DNA of 64,000 nucleotides from an uncultured Dehalococcoidia bacterium. Its GTDB lineage: Bacteria > Chloroflexota > Dehalococcoidia > Lucifugimonadales > UBA3495. The notes beneath the pieces were generated by a model. The model was not told the DNA's origin and searched no databases. It saw nothing but the letters and a program-made list of their open reading frames with translations. The stretch spans positions 851,416 through 915,415 of the forward strand of contig OY282494.1 of the NCBI GenBank assembly GCA_958296385.1, read 5' to 3'. This document shows, one piece after another, positions 34,299-43,072 of the stretch (positions within the stretch are counted from its first letter, which is position 1; every line of letters starts with the position of its first letter). Made by a program: the position numbers and the translations under genes.

Positions 34299-34537
34299 TA
34301 TTCCTCCTCCTGTTACCGGCCGCCATCCCAAGTCGGCAGCGTCTGCGATTACGATTCTCTAACGCACTCTTTAATATGAAGGCGATATGCGCCAAAATTT
34401 CGCGAATCTTGCGTCCAATCCGGTTACGCTCCGCAACGGATGGACAGCATCATTATCAATCCTGGCGTCATCGTATGCTTAACGCCGCCATCCGTCAACA
34501 TCGGTTCTGTCATCACTAATGTCATTCAATCAATGTC

Positions 34538-34612
34538 ATTCCGAGCGCAGCGCAGAATCCCGACGACGCAGCAACGGCCGCGCCCCCAAAGGATGCGCCC
34601 CTCGTCAAAATC
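34538..34612 (+). repeat. Degenerate copy of the GTCATTCTGAGCGCAGCG element
   Basis: It begins ATGTCATTCCGAGCGCAGCG and continues CAGAATCCCGAC..GCAGCAACGGCCGCGCCCCCAAAGGATGCGCCCCTCGTC in short matching blocks. It follows the left arm and spacer of 9289-9365 through about 75 bases. The right arm has decayed beyond recognition. A doubled AATGTCATTC lies just before it. Confidence 0.65.
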
Positions 34613-35026
34613 CCCCGCCAAATCCAAAAAATCAGTGACACCCCCCTCTTGCAAATCCGAATGTTCGTTCGCCATAATACATCCATCGGGCAAATCGGTC
34701 AACCCCCGCTCCCTAACCGCTCATCCGGAGAACGGCCCTGGGGAATCGGGGACATCACACCGCTAGCACAACCGCCGGAGATTCAAGTCAAAAACGGCCA
34801 GTCAGCAAAACCGCAATCGGCAAGGGTAGTCCCGACCCCGCTTCCACGGCGCGGGCTGCCTCCGCTGGGTATCGAGCTTCAGCCCGCGTGCAGCCCCCTA
34901 AAAAGGGTAGGACACGTAAAATGAAGGTCCAAAATAGTTGCGTACCAACCTCCGGCCGTAGGGCTGACAACGACTTGAATCTCTGACAACCAACTCCAAA
35001 CCAAACCCACCGCCCGATACCGATAG

Positions 35027-35108
35027 CCCGATACCAGCCAACCGCAAACCCAATCCCACAGGATGACCTATCATGACTTGAGCAAACCACCTGAAACAAA
35101 ACGCCGCC
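35027..35108 (+). repeat. Dispersed non-coding module (copy at 35 kb)
   Basis: This module, starting CCCGATACCAGCCAACCGCA and ending near CACCTGAAACAAAACGCCGCC, matches 49546-49629 over about 80 bases with scattered differences and small indels, and its tail matches 9258-9284 on the other strand. No frame is conserved between copies, so it is a non-coding repeat. Confidence 0.6.
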
Positions 35109-35160
35109 TTTCGGGGCGCGCAACCGCACTGCCATTCCGAGCGGGCGGCAGCGCAGCAAG

Positions 35161-35185
35161 TCAGGCCGGCGCTTGGCCGGCCTGA
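35161..35185 (-). terminator. Hairpin after the rhodanese gene
   Basis: TCAGGCCGGC (35161-35170) pairs perfectly with GCCGGCCTGA (35176-35185) around a 5-base loop. It lies 13 bases beyond the rhodanese stop on the minus strand and probably ends the OsmC-rhodanese transcript, although a T-run is lacking. Confidence 0.55.
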
Positions 35186-35197
35186 TATTGGAACGGC

Positions 35198-35974
35198 TTA
35201 CCGGCTAACCGGCCCGTCGCTGTCCATCCATTCGGCGTATGACCCGTCGTAAAGGCGCACGTTGTAGCCGGCTTGCCGCATCGCCAGGTAGGCCAGCGCG
35301 GCGCGGACTCCGCTGCGGCAGTAGGCAACTACCGAATCATCGGCACTAATGCCCAGCGCCGCCAACCGCTGATGCAGCAAATCGGCGTCAATAAGCAGCC
35401 GGCCGTCTGCGCCGGCCATTTCGGAATGGGGCAGGTTAATCGCGCCCGGTATATGGCCCGGACGACTATCCATTTCCACTTCGCCCCGAAACTCCTCGGG
35501 CGTGCGGGTATCCAGCAGTTTCGTGCCATCCGATAGGCTTGCCACATCATCCAGCGTAGCCCTGACGGTAGGATTGACGCTGCTGGTAAAAGGCTTGGGC
35601 GTGGCCGCCACCGGCCGGTAAAGCACCCCGTACCCCTGCTCTTTCCAGTCCTCGTAGCGCAAGTCCATAATGTGGACGTCATTACGGCCCAGGTATTCCA
35701 GCGCCCAGGCCGCCATCGCCGCGTCGCGCCCATCCCGATGGTCATACAGCACCGGCGTAACGTCGTCGCCCAGGCCAACTGCGCCAAAGGCGTCGGCCAG
35801 CTGTGGAGGCGGCCCCAGCCGGCCATCCGGGCCTTGCAGCTTCTTGAACGGCACGCTGACCGCTCCGGGCAAATGCCCCATCAGATAGCGCATCGCCGAC
35901 CGGGGGTCTATTATCAAAACCCCCGGCTGGCCGATGCGCTCAGCGACCCAATCTGCTGATACGAAAGTCGCCAT
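35198..35974 (-). CDS. Two-domain rhodanese sulfurtransferase
   Basis: This 258-residue thiosulfate/3-mercaptopyruvate sulfurtransferase has an inactive-looking N-terminal rhodanese domain (DPRSAMRYLMGHLPGAV) and a C-terminal domain with the active cysteine C219 in AYCRSGVRAALA. The loop CRSGVR is of the thiosulfate-specific type. The ATG at 35974 overlaps the TGA of the OsmC gene (TGATG); the TTG codon just before it is less likely. It is co-translated with the OsmC-like gene, which fits sulfur or thiol metabolism. Confidence 0.9.
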   Translation of the reverse strand: MATFVSADWVAERIGQPGVLIIDPRSAMRYLMGHLPGAVSVPFKKLQGPDGRLGPPPQLADAFGAVGLGDDVTPVLYDHRDGRDAAMAAWALEYLGRNDVHIMDLRYEDWKEQGYGVLYRPVAATPKPFTSSVNPTVRATLDDVASLSDGTKLLDTRTPEEFRGEVEMDSRPGHIPGAINLPHSEMAGADGRLLIDADLLHQRLAALGISADDSVVAYCRSGVRAALAYLAMRQAGYNVRLYDGSYAEWMDSDGPVSR

Positions 35975-36507
35975 CAACCGATGGCCTCAAAGTCGGTTTC
36001 AACCGACGTAGCGTTGGCTACCGATTGGGTGACCGGAGAGCCTTCCACCGCCAGCCGCCAGATTTCGCGCAGGGTGTCGGCGTCGGCGTCGGCGCGCACA
36101 AAGCACTTCGCCGAAATCTTGCCGTAGCCCGGATTGCCCTCATCCTCAACGCCGGCCCACTTGCGGATGTTGTCAAAATACCCCTCAACGGCCACTTCCA
36201 AATCGTGGATGCGGACGCCCTGCTTGGTGGCGTTGACCACAAAGCCGACGGTCATGCAGCTGCCGATGGCCGACAGCAGCTGCTCGTGGGCGCTGGCCGC
36301 AACGTCGGTGGCGGTCAAGTCGCCGGGCTCGTCCATATCCACCTGGTGATTCCGCATATAAGCCCGGGCCCGCATCCCGTCTTGCCAAACCACCCGGGAC
36401 TTCCAGGGCCCGGTTACCGCGTTAAAGACTTCGGGATCCCGGAAAGAATCCAGCACTTCGGCGAGTTTCTCTTTGGGCAGCCCGTTGAGATTTCCTTCTT
36501 GCGTCAT
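35974..36507 (-). CDS. OsmC-family protein lacking the second catalytic cysteine
   Basis: This 177-residue OsmC-fold protein has the first conserved cysteine in AIGSCMTVGFV (C84). The usual C-P-V/I motif of peroxide- and organic-hydroperoxide-reducing OsmC/Ohr proteins reads GSPVTQ here, so Ser replaces the second Cys. Another Cys (C135, SAKCFVRAD) exists but at a different position. It may be an OsmC-like thiol- or ligand-binding protein rather than a true peroxidase. It is coupled to the downstream rhodanese, pointing to sulfur handling. Confidence 0.8.
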   Translation of the reverse strand: MTQEGNLNGLPKEKLAEVLDSFRDPEVFNAVTGPWKSRVVWQDGMRARAYMRNHQVDMDEPGDLTATDVAASAHEQLLSAIGSCMTVGFVVNATKQGVRIHDLEVAVEGYFDNIRKWAGVEDEGNPGYGKISAKCFVRADADADTLREIWRLAVEGSPVTQSVANATSVETDFEAIG

Positions 36508-36562
36508 TTTCCAGCTCCTCTTTGCCGATTCGATTGCCCCGTGCCGCGCGCATCAGGCCCGG

Positions 36563-37726
36563 CTAGCTATACTCCGCCCGCAGCTGAACGGCGGCGTCGG
36601 CAATCACTTTCATCTTGCGGGCGGCCATCTCGTGCGTGTTCACGTTGCGCTCGGCAAAGGTGCCGAAGCCGCAGTCGGGGTTCAGGTAAATCTTGTCCGC
36701 GTCAAAATACTGCAACAGTTCCTTGACCCGCGCCACAATCTGCTCCACCGGCTCAATGTCGTCGGTGCGCGGGTTGACTACGCCGAAACCGATTTCCTTC
36801 TCGTTGCTGTATTCCTTGAATACCTCCATCTCGCCGGCCCGCGGCGTGGCACATTCCAGCACGAGTTGGTCAATGTTCATTTGCGTCAGATACGGGAGCA
36901 TCGGGCCGTAGTTGCCGGTCAGCAGCACGTCCTCCCGGCGGCTCCAGTTGCCCCGGCAGACGTGGACGCCGGTTCGGATGCCGGTTATGCCCGCAGTCGT
37001 TTCGTTCATCAGCCGCACCGCCAGCTCCAGCTCATCCGACGGGTCGCGGCGGTTGGGCAGGGCGGCGCACATAAAGGTTTCGGTGCTTTCCTCGCCGAAC
37101 ACCACCTGGCTCAAAATAGGCTCGTCCAGCTGCACAAACTCGCAGCCCTGGTCCCGCAGCGCGATGATTTCCTCCCGCAGAATGGCCACCACGTCCTCAG
37201 CCAAGTCCTCCGGAGCGGGATAGACTTTATCGGACAGCCCCTCAAACCAGCTGGAGCGGGTGAGCATATAGGGGCCGGGCAGCGGGATTTTGATAGGCCG
37301 GTCGGTATGCTCCCGCATAAACGCCAGTTCGTCCTGGGCCAGCCCCTGCCTTTTGCCGATGCGGTCAACCACAATGGGGCTTTTGATTGCGAACGACGGC
37401 ACGTCCAGCGCCCGCAGCACTTCCTCCATCCGCGCCCGGTCCGTGGAGTAATCCAGCAGCTCCGACACTTTCATCAGCTGCATCCCGGTGAGCTTGTCCA
37501 CCGCGAACGAGTAGAAATTATCCCGGCGCTGCTCGCCGTCGCTGAGAATGTCCACGCCGGCCGCTTCCTGGGCGCGGATGCACTCCAGAACTTCGCCGTC
37601 GGCGACTTGATTGAACTCCGCCAGCGTCATCTCGCCGGCCTCTTTGCGGCGCAGCGCCCGCACCAACTCGGTGGAGCGCGGCCAGCTGCCGACTACGGTT
37701 ACCGGAAACAGAGGCGTGTCCGCCAT
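36563..37726 (-). CDS. Core MetE-like zinc methyltransferase
   Basis: This 387-residue protein corresponds to the C-terminal catalytic half of cobalamin-independent methionine synthase (full MetE is about 750 residues). It starts PLFPVTVVGSWPRSTELVRA. Zinc-site segments are VHVCRGN near residue 255 and NPDCGFGT near 350, with a glutamate in LVLECATPRAGE between them. Such short core-MetE proteins methylate homocysteine or other thiols from methylcobalamin- or folate-type donors, and in some lineages act in degradation pathways. GAGGAGGAAT precedes the ATG. Confidence 0.85.
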   Translation of the reverse strand: MADTPLFPVTVVGSWPRSTELVRALRRKEAGEMTLAEFNQVADGEVLECIRAQEAAGVDILSDGEQRRDNFYSFAVDKLTGMQLMKVSELLDYSTDRARMEEVLRALDVPSFAIKSPIVVDRIGKRQGLAQDELAFMREHTDRPIKIPLPGPYMLTRSSWFEGLSDKVYPAPEDLAEDVVAILREEIIALRDQGCEFVQLDEPILSQVVFGEESTETFMCAALPNRRDPSDELELAVRLMNETTAGITGIRTGVHVCRGNWSRREDVLLTGNYGPMLPYLTQMNIDQLVLECATPRAGEMEVFKEYSNEKEIGFGVVNPRTDDIEPVEQIVARVKELLQYFDADKIYLNPDCGFGTFAERNVNTHEMAARKMKVIADAAVQLRAEYS

Positions 37727-37872
37727 TTGGATTCCTCCTCAGGGTATGCTATTGCCGTCAGTCCGCTAGCGCGGATATTCGCTCCCGGCAGCCCGTTGGC
37801 ACGATACCGGAGGCGTCAAATAATGTACCGAAAATTGTCGCATAACACAATGCGGGCGCCCGGCCGGGCCCG

Positions 37873-39240
37873 CTACGTCCGATAGTCGGCGTCGTAGCGC
37901 ACTGTCCAGCCCAACTCCACCTGGCGCTCCAGCGGCACGGCGCCGGGGGTGCGCGCGCCCTCCAGGGTGCGTCCCACTGCGTTGCCGTTTTCCAGCTCGG
38001 TTATCTCCGACTGCGCCAGGCCCAGCACATCAGATAAGACGTAACGGTTATCCTCCCCCAGCAGCGGCGCCGGCTTGCGGATGCTGACGTCGTTGTCCGA
38101 CATTTTCCAGCCCCGGCCGATATATTCCCGGCGGCCCAGCCCGGTTTCGGCCGGATGCTCAACGGTCTCAAAAAACCGCCGGGAGCGCAGCTGCGGGTCG
38201 GACAGCAGCCCTTTGCCGTCCAAAACCGGCCCCGCCGGCACGCCCCGCTGCTGCAACAAACGCATCACTTCGTATTGAGATTTGCCCACCGTCCAACGGG
38301 ATATGATTTTGTCCAGACCATCCTGGTTCTGATGCCGCGTTATAACGTCGGAATAATCGGGATTATCGGCAAGTTCCGGCGCGTCCATTGCCGCGCAAAC
38401 CTGCCGCCATTCGGCATCATCCCGCGCCGCAATAACTACCCATTCGTCAGCGCCGGCGCAGGGATAGCACCCGTGCGGCGACCACGTTTCGTGCCGGTTG
38501 CCGATGCGCCGGGTGCGGCGCCCGTTGTAGGCGTAATCCAGCAGGCCCTCGCCAACAAAAGACACGCCCACCTGGTACATCGCCAGGTCAATCCACGTCC
38601 CTTGCCCCGTCTGCGCCCGGTGCAGCAGGCTGGCCAGCACCGCCAGCTGCGCCGTCCAGCTGGCCAGAAAGTCGGTGTAAGAGTTGGCGATTTTGTTGGG
38701 CACGCTGCCGGGAGACGAACGCCCGGAATCGTCAACGTCCAGGTAGCCCATAAAGGCCGCCGTGCCGTGCGTGGGTTCCAGCGCGGTGGCCATTGCCCCA
38801 AAGCTGCTCCACGGCCCGGAATGGCCGTAGCCGGTGTTGGACACCATTATGAGGTCAGGCTTGACGGCCTTTAAGTCGGGATAGCTCAACCCGAACCGCC
38901 GCATCACGCGGGGCGTAAAGTTCTCCAAAAGCACGTCGGACACCGCCACCAGCCGGCGCAAGACGCCCAACGCCGCATCGGAACGCAAGTCCAGCGTGAC
39001 GCTGAGCTTGCCCCGATTGAGCGTGTTGAAAGTGCCGCCGCGTTCCCAGTAAAGTTCGCCGGGGTCGTTGTCCGGATATGGCCCGTTCAGCGTGCGCGTC
39101 GTATCGACAAACTGGTTGTGGTGCGTATCTACCTTGATGACCTCGGCGCCCAAATCGGCCAGGTAGGCCCCACAGTAGGGCATGGCGAAAACCCGGCTCA
39201 AGTCCACCACCCGGATGCCTTGTAGAGGAAGCGTGTTCAT
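37873..39240 (-). CDS. CaiB/BaiF CoA-transferase (copy 1)
   Basis: This 455-residue family III CoA-transferase has VVDLSRVFAMPYCGAYLADLG at the start, and GQGTWIDLAMYQ with the likely catalytic aspartate near residue 216. It moves CoA between organic acids through aspartyl-CoA intermediates without forming an enzyme thioester on glutamate. It follows the second CaiB/BaiF gene by 36 bases on the same strand, so the two may form a heteromer or act on sequential substrates. The substrate is unknown. Confidence 0.88.
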   Translation of the reverse strand: MNTLPLQGIRVVDLSRVFAMPYCGAYLADLGAEVIKVDTHHNQFVDTTRTLNGPYPDNDPGELYWERGGTFNTLNRGKLSVTLDLRSDAALGVLRRLVAVSDVLLENFTPRVMRRFGLSYPDLKAVKPDLIMVSNTGYGHSGPWSSFGAMATALEPTHGTAAFMGYLDVDDSGRSSPGSVPNKIANSYTDFLASWTAQLAVLASLLHRAQTGQGTWIDLAMYQVGVSFVGEGLLDYAYNGRRTRRIGNRHETWSPHGCYPCAGADEWVVIAARDDAEWRQVCAAMDAPELADNPDYSDVITRHQNQDGLDKIISRWTVGKSQYEVMRLLQQRGVPAGPVLDGKGLLSDPQLRSRRFFETVEHPAETGLGRREYIGRGWKMSDNDVSIRKPAPLLGEDNRYVLSDVLGLAQSEITELENGNAVGRTLEGARTPGAVPLERQVELGWTVRYDADYRT

Positions 39241-39276
39241 ATACCGTCCTGAATCTCCGCCAATTGCCGGCAGTCG

Positions 39277-40470
39277 TCAGATTGTCCCCGATGCCCGGAG
39301 CTGCGTAAGCTCTTGGGCCGAGTAGCCCAATTCGTCGCAATAAATCTCGGTGTTGTGCTGGCCCAGCAAGGGCGCCGGCCGTCTTGCCTCGTACTCCAAT
39401 CCTGACAATTTAGGCCCCATTCCCGGATAATCCGCTGTGCCGGCCACCGGATGCGTCACCGATGCAAAGAAATCCCGCTCCCTGAGCTGCGGACACTCGT
39501 AAAGGTCGCCGGCGTCCTGGGCCATTCCGAACACCAGCCGCCTTTCGCCCGACGCCTGGAACAGGGGCTTGCGGTCCCATTCGGACAAGCCTTGAATCAG
39601 CAATTCGTACAGCTCCTCGCCGAACTCAATGCGCCCGGAGCCGGACGCAAAACGCGGGTCGTGCAGCGCATCCAGCCCAATCAAGTCGGCAATCGTACCC
39701 CAGGGCTGCGAGCCTTGCACCGACGGAATAACGTACCCATCCCGTGCCGGCATCAGTTCCTCAAACCCCGACCCGCGCACCGGACGCCGCCCCTTGATAG
39801 CGCCCATGTAGCTGTAATACGGCACGGCCTGCACCAGATGCGACGCCAGGCACTCCACGGCGGACACGTCAATGTACTGCCCCCGCCCGGTAGCCAGCCG
39901 TTGGAACAGGGCAGCGGTAGTTGCCACCGCCCCGTTGATGCCGGCCGTGTAAAAGGACTGGGCCAGGGCGTTGCGCAGCGGTTCCCGGTCCGAATCGCCG
40001 GAGTGATACATCAACCCGCTCATCGCGCAAACGACAATATCCGTAGCCGCAAAATCGCGGTAAGGCCCGGTCAGTCCAAAGGGCGTAATGCAGGTGGCAA
40101 TCAAACCGGGATAGCCGTCCACCAGCCCGGCGGGTTCCAGCATCGGGGCCGGCAGCTGCCCCGGCGGAAAGTTCTGCACCACCACGTCGGCGGATTCCAG
40201 CAGCCGGGCCAGAATAGCGCCCCCGGCCGATGTTGCCACGTTCAGCGTGATGCCCCGTTTGTTGGTGTTGCGGTACAGAAAGGGGATGCTCTTGTCAGGA
40301 TGAGGGTCATCCCCCACAAACGGCCCGGCATCACGGGCCGCATCGCCGCTGTGCGGGGGTTCTATCTTAATGACGTCGGCCCCGTAGTCGGCCAGCAGTT
40401 TAGCGCAGAAAGGCGCCGCAACGTGCCCGCCCAGCTCCAGCACCCGGATGCCGTCGAGGATGCCGGACAT
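39277..40470 (-). CDS. CaiB/BaiF CoA-transferase (copy 2)
   Basis: This 397-residue family III CoA-transferase has RVLELGGHVAAPFCAKLLADYG at the N-terminus and GRGQYIDVSAVE with the catalytic aspartate near residue 201. The ATG at 40470 is chosen: GGAGGAACCC lies upstream, and it overlaps the TAA of the hydratase gene (TAATG). A longer frame to 40851 runs antisense-like through that gene. It is translationally coupled to the hydratase, which suggests both work on one acyl-CoA. Confidence 0.9.
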   Translation of the reverse strand: MSGILDGIRVLELGGHVAAPFCAKLLADYGADVIKIEPPHSGDAARDAGPFVGDDPHPDKSIPFLYRNTNKRGITLNVATSAGGAILARLLESADVVVQNFPPGQLPAPMLEPAGLVDGYPGLIATCITPFGLTGPYRDFAATDIVVCAMSGLMYHSGDSDREPLRNALAQSFYTAGINGAVATTAALFQRLATGRGQYIDVSAVECLASHLVQAVPYYSYMGAIKGRRPVRGSGFEELMPARDGYVIPSVQGSQPWGTIADLIGLDALHDPRFASGSGRIEFGEELYELLIQGLSEWDRKPLFQASGERRLVFGMAQDAGDLYECPQLRERDFFASVTHPVAGTADYPGMGPKLSGLEYEARRPAPLLGQHNTEIYCDELGYSAQELTQLRASGTI

Positions 40471-41540
40471 TACCAGGGTTCCTCCGCCCAAGCCAGCGGC
40501 AGCGTTTGCCCGCGCTTGGGCAGCACCACCGTTGCGGTTCCCAGCGCCGTCTGCTCGCCCCGGTCGTTGCGCAGCCCAACCTGGCAATCCACGCAGCCGT
40601 AGCCATCCGCCTCCCGCCGGTCGGTTACGGTTCCCGACGCCGTTAGCGTATCGCCGGGGAAATCCATACCCCGGTGCTGGACGTAAAACCGCTTGAACCA
40701 GCCGGATTCGCCGGCAAACTGCAACAGCAACTGCCCCAGGTACTGGTTTTTGAGCGACCCGTTGACGACGACGTTGGGCAGCCCCTGGTGCATTTGGGCA
40801 AAGGGCAAGTCCCAGTGGATACGCGCGTAATTCCCGTTGGCGGCGGCCCACCGGATGAGGTGCGTAGTCGTCATTGGCCCCTTGACGACGGCCGGCAAGT
40901 CCATCCCCACCGTCACGTCCTCAAAGTGGAATTGCCCGCCGGCCGTCGCCTCCGGTTTGGGCAGAATTATCTCCGGGGCCGGCGGCGCAACCGGCACGGT
41001 GGACAGGCTGCTGGCAACCTGCGCAACGTCGCTGGGCTGTTCGCCGGCGGGCAGGGCGCGATGGATGCTGACCCGGCGGGCCCGGCTCAATTCCTGCCCG
41101 TGCTGGTCGCTTTGCGTTTCCTCCCGCACGATGAACACCAGCGGGCCGGAGCGCCCCTGCTTCTCGTAAATGTCCAGGATGCGAAACTGACGGGTTATCC
41201 ACGCGCCCACCCGCACCGGCGCCAGAAACTGCCAGTCGCTGCCGCCGTTCAGCCCGTAGCTGTTGAAAGGCAGCGGCACCTCAAAGTGCCATTCCTGCCC
41301 GGCGCCAAAGTAGCCGATGGGCGGCGCAATATCCTTCCACGCCGCCAGCGGCGGGCACAAAAGCCCCCCAAAGCGACTCTGGCCGGCGTACTCCGCGTCA
41401 ACGTACAGCGGGTTGTAGTCCTCAATGGCGTCGGCAACGTCGTAGGCCATCTCCGCGCTGATGGGAAAACGGTTCCGCTCCGGCGCCGTTTCCAGGCCAA
41501 TCAGCGACCTGATCTCGTCGGTTATCAAACTGTCGGGCAT
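40470..41540 (-). CDS. FAS1-like / MaoC-type double hot-dog acyl-CoA (de)hydratase
   Basis: This 356-residue protein has two hot-dog domains. The N-terminal one contains DAIEDYNPLYVDAEYAG, and the C-terminal one contains YARIHWDLPFAQMH with a following NVVVNGSLK. The RIHWD string matches the RIHYD motif of the HTD2/mesaconyl-C4-CoA hydratase group rather than the D-x-NPIH motif of R-hydratases. A Pro/Ala-rich linker near residues 185-200 joins the halves. Overlap with a CaiB/BaiF gene recalls the CoA-transferase and hydratase of the 3-hydroxypropionate bicycle, but the substrate is not established. Confidence 0.82.
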   Translation of the reverse strand: MPDSLITDEIRSLIGLETAPERNRFPISAEMAYDVADAIEDYNPLYVDAEYAGQSRFGGLLCPPLAAWKDIAPPIGYFGAGQEWHFEVPLPFNSYGLNGGSDWQFLAPVRVGAWITRQFRILDIYEKQGRSGPLVFIVREETQSDQHGQELSRARRVSIHRALPAGEQPSDVAQVASSLSTVPVAPPAPEIILPKPEATAGGQFHFEDVTVGMDLPAVVKGPMTTTHLIRWAAANGNYARIHWDLPFAQMHQGLPNVVVNGSLKNQYLGQLLLQFAGESGWFKRFYVQHRGMDFPGDTLTASGTVTDRREADGYGCVDCQVGLRNDRGEQTALGTATVVLPKRGQTLPLAWAEEPW

Positions 41541-41555
41541 ATCGGATTGCTCCTG

Positions 41556-41587
41556 TTGATCCTATACGATTTTGATCCTATACGATT
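41556..41587 (+). repeat. 16-bp tandem duplication upstream of the hydratase
   Basis: TTGATCCTATACGATT occurs twice, head to tail, without change, 15 bases upstream of the hydratase start (41540, minus strand). The unit contains TATACGAT, which could contribute a -10-like box on either strand. Confidence 0.85.
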
Positions 41588-41653
41588 ACGCTGCCGGCAT
41601 CAGTCAGTCAGTCAATCAATGCGCCGCGCTCGACCGTGATTTTAGCCGATGGT

Positions 41654-41681
41654 TCGGGAATGGACAATCGGGAATGGACAA
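41654..41681 (+). repeat. 14-bp tandem duplication
   Basis: TCGGGAATGGACAA is repeated twice exactly in the same spacer, just before the stop of the third MmgE/PrpD gene (41691). A short AGTC run (41602-41612) lies between this pair and the 16-bp pair. Confidence 0.8.
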
Positions 41682-41690
41682 ACTGACGCC

Positions 41691-43049
41691 TCAGCCGCCA
41701 ACCGCCAGCAGCCCGCTGAGGCTGCCGACGTCGTCCAATTCGTCCAGGCCGGCCACCGCGTCAATCACCCGGCGCAACCCCCCATCGCCCAGCGTATCCC
41801 GTGCCAGGAACCGGAACTTGCCGAGCAGCTCATCCCGTGATGCCGGGTTGGTGTAATCACCATGCTGGCCGGTCACTGCCGCCTCCAGGATGCGCCGGTC
41901 TTTCAGATGCACCGCTACCCGGGCCGCCGGATAGTCGTAACGTCGCAAGCTCATCGCAGCATCGGCGGCTACCTCAACCCGCTGCGCCAACGCCTGCGTC
42001 GCCGGGTCGTTCACCCGCTCCGGGTAAAAGGCGGTAACGTCGGTAACGCCCTGCCGGATTGCCGCCGCCACCGCGTAAGGTATGGAGAACTTGGACGCCA
42101 GCATATTGGCCGGCTGCGGGTCAGCCATTATCTGCGCGATGGGCGGCGCGGTTACCTTGATGCGCTCAATATCATCGGCGACGAACTCGTGCTTTCGCAA
42201 CACGCTCTGCACGGCATCCAAAACCGGATGGTTGTACAGGCAGCAGGCGTGAAACTTGAAGTAGTTGCGCCGGATGCGAAACTCGCCGGCCGCGCCCAAG
42301 CCGTCGATCACGGCGGCGGCGTCAAAACCGGCGCCCAGCACGCTGGCGTACAAGTCGGCCGGCCCGTCGGCGATGGCGGTGAACCCGCAGGTGGCCAGAT
42401 GCGCCGCCATAATGCCCTGGAACCCGGAGCGGCCCGGATACAGATTGCGGACGGTTGCCCCCTCAATGCACGGCGTCCAGGTGTTGGCCGGGCTCATTGA
42501 CATCGCCAGATTCATCGCCAGCCGGGTTTGCCCGGCGTCAAATCCCAGCAGGCGGGACGCAGCGGCGGCGGTGCCGATTGTCCCCCAGGTGCCATGCGAA
42601 TGGATTTCCGGCCGCACTTCGGTTGCCGTGCCAATCCGGGAGATAACCTCATACCCGACAATCACGCTTTCCAGAAACGCCCGCCCGCTGGCGCCCAAAT
42701 CCTCCGCAACGGCCAACGCCCCCGGAATGACGTGGATGGCCGGATGCCCGCCGCCCAGCCGGTTGCCCTCGTCCATCTCCAGGGCCACCCCGGCGGTTGC
42801 GTTGACCATCGCAGCCCACAGCGCTTGCGCCTTGACGGGATGGCCGATGACGGCCGCGCGTCCGGGCCCGCTGACGCCGGCGGCCCAGCGGGCAAAGTTG
42901 GCGTTCTCCGGCAAACGGCTGCCGGCCAGCATTGCTCCGATGGTATCCAGCGTTACATCCTTTGCCGCCGCTGCCGTCGCCTCATCCAAATCGGACAAAC
43001 GGGTTTCGGTTACAAACTCGGCTAGTCGGTACAAATAGTCGGTTGGCAT
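41691..43049 (-). CDS. MmgE/PrpD family protein (copy 3)
   Basis: This 452-residue MmgE/PrpD protein differs from the other two copies in the signature: LEMDEG (residues 90-95) replaces LDFND, followed by GGGHPAIHV (99-107). A CCLYNHP segment lies near residue 270. The different signature puts it in another subfamily, perhaps one acting on different polycarboxylates. It is upstream of the hydratase and CoA-transferase genes on the same strand, though 150 bases away, and may belong to the same pathway. Confidence 0.87.
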   Translation of the reverse strand: MPTDYLYRLAEFVTETRLSDLDEATAAAAKDVTLDTIGAMLAGSRLPENANFARWAAGVSGPGRAAVIGHPVKAQALWAAMVNATAGVALEMDEGNRLGGGHPAIHVIPGALAVAEDLGASGRAFLESVIVGYEVISRIGTATEVRPEIHSHGTWGTIGTAAAASRLLGFDAGQTRLAMNLAMSMSPANTWTPCIEGATVRNLYPGRSGFQGIMAAHLATCGFTAIADGPADLYASVLGAGFDAAAVIDGLGAAGEFRIRRNYFKFHACCLYNHPVLDAVQSVLRKHEFVADDIERIKVTAPPIAQIMADPQPANMLASKFSIPYAVAAAIRQGVTDVTAFYPERVNDPATQALAQRVEVAADAAMSLRRYDYPAARVAVHLKDRRILEAAVTGQHGDYTNPASRDELLGKFRFLARDTLGDGGLRRVIDAVAGLDELDDVGSLSGLLAVGG

Positions 43050-43072
43050 GGCTACCTCCGCCGGTGTTCACT

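Larger units (their letters stand above)
34299..35197. other. 0.9-kb non-coding stretch with degenerate repeats
   Basis: No reading frame here shows coding character; the open frames read as low-complexity Ser/Pro/Arg text. The stretch holds a partial copy of the dispersed palindrome (34538-34612), a module related to 49546-49629 (35027-35108), and a hairpin at 35161-35185. It also includes the promoter region of the DUF1800 operon at its left end. It looks like a graveyard of non-autonomous elements or eroded genes. Confidence 0.6.

Noticed and set aside
34440-34766. Possible gene of 108 codons in the 0.9-kb gap
   Set aside because: It crosses a degenerate copy of the dispersed palindrome and its composition is not protein-like.
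36473-37885. Long plus-strand open frame of 470 codons
   Set aside because: It lies opposite the MetE-core gene, has no family resemblance and reads as His/Gln/Arg-rich antisense text typical of GC-rich DNA.
37873-40470. Possible fusion of the two CaiB/BaiF genes split by a frameshift
   Set aside because: Each has its own complete N-terminus, catalytic Asp and stop, with a spacer between them.
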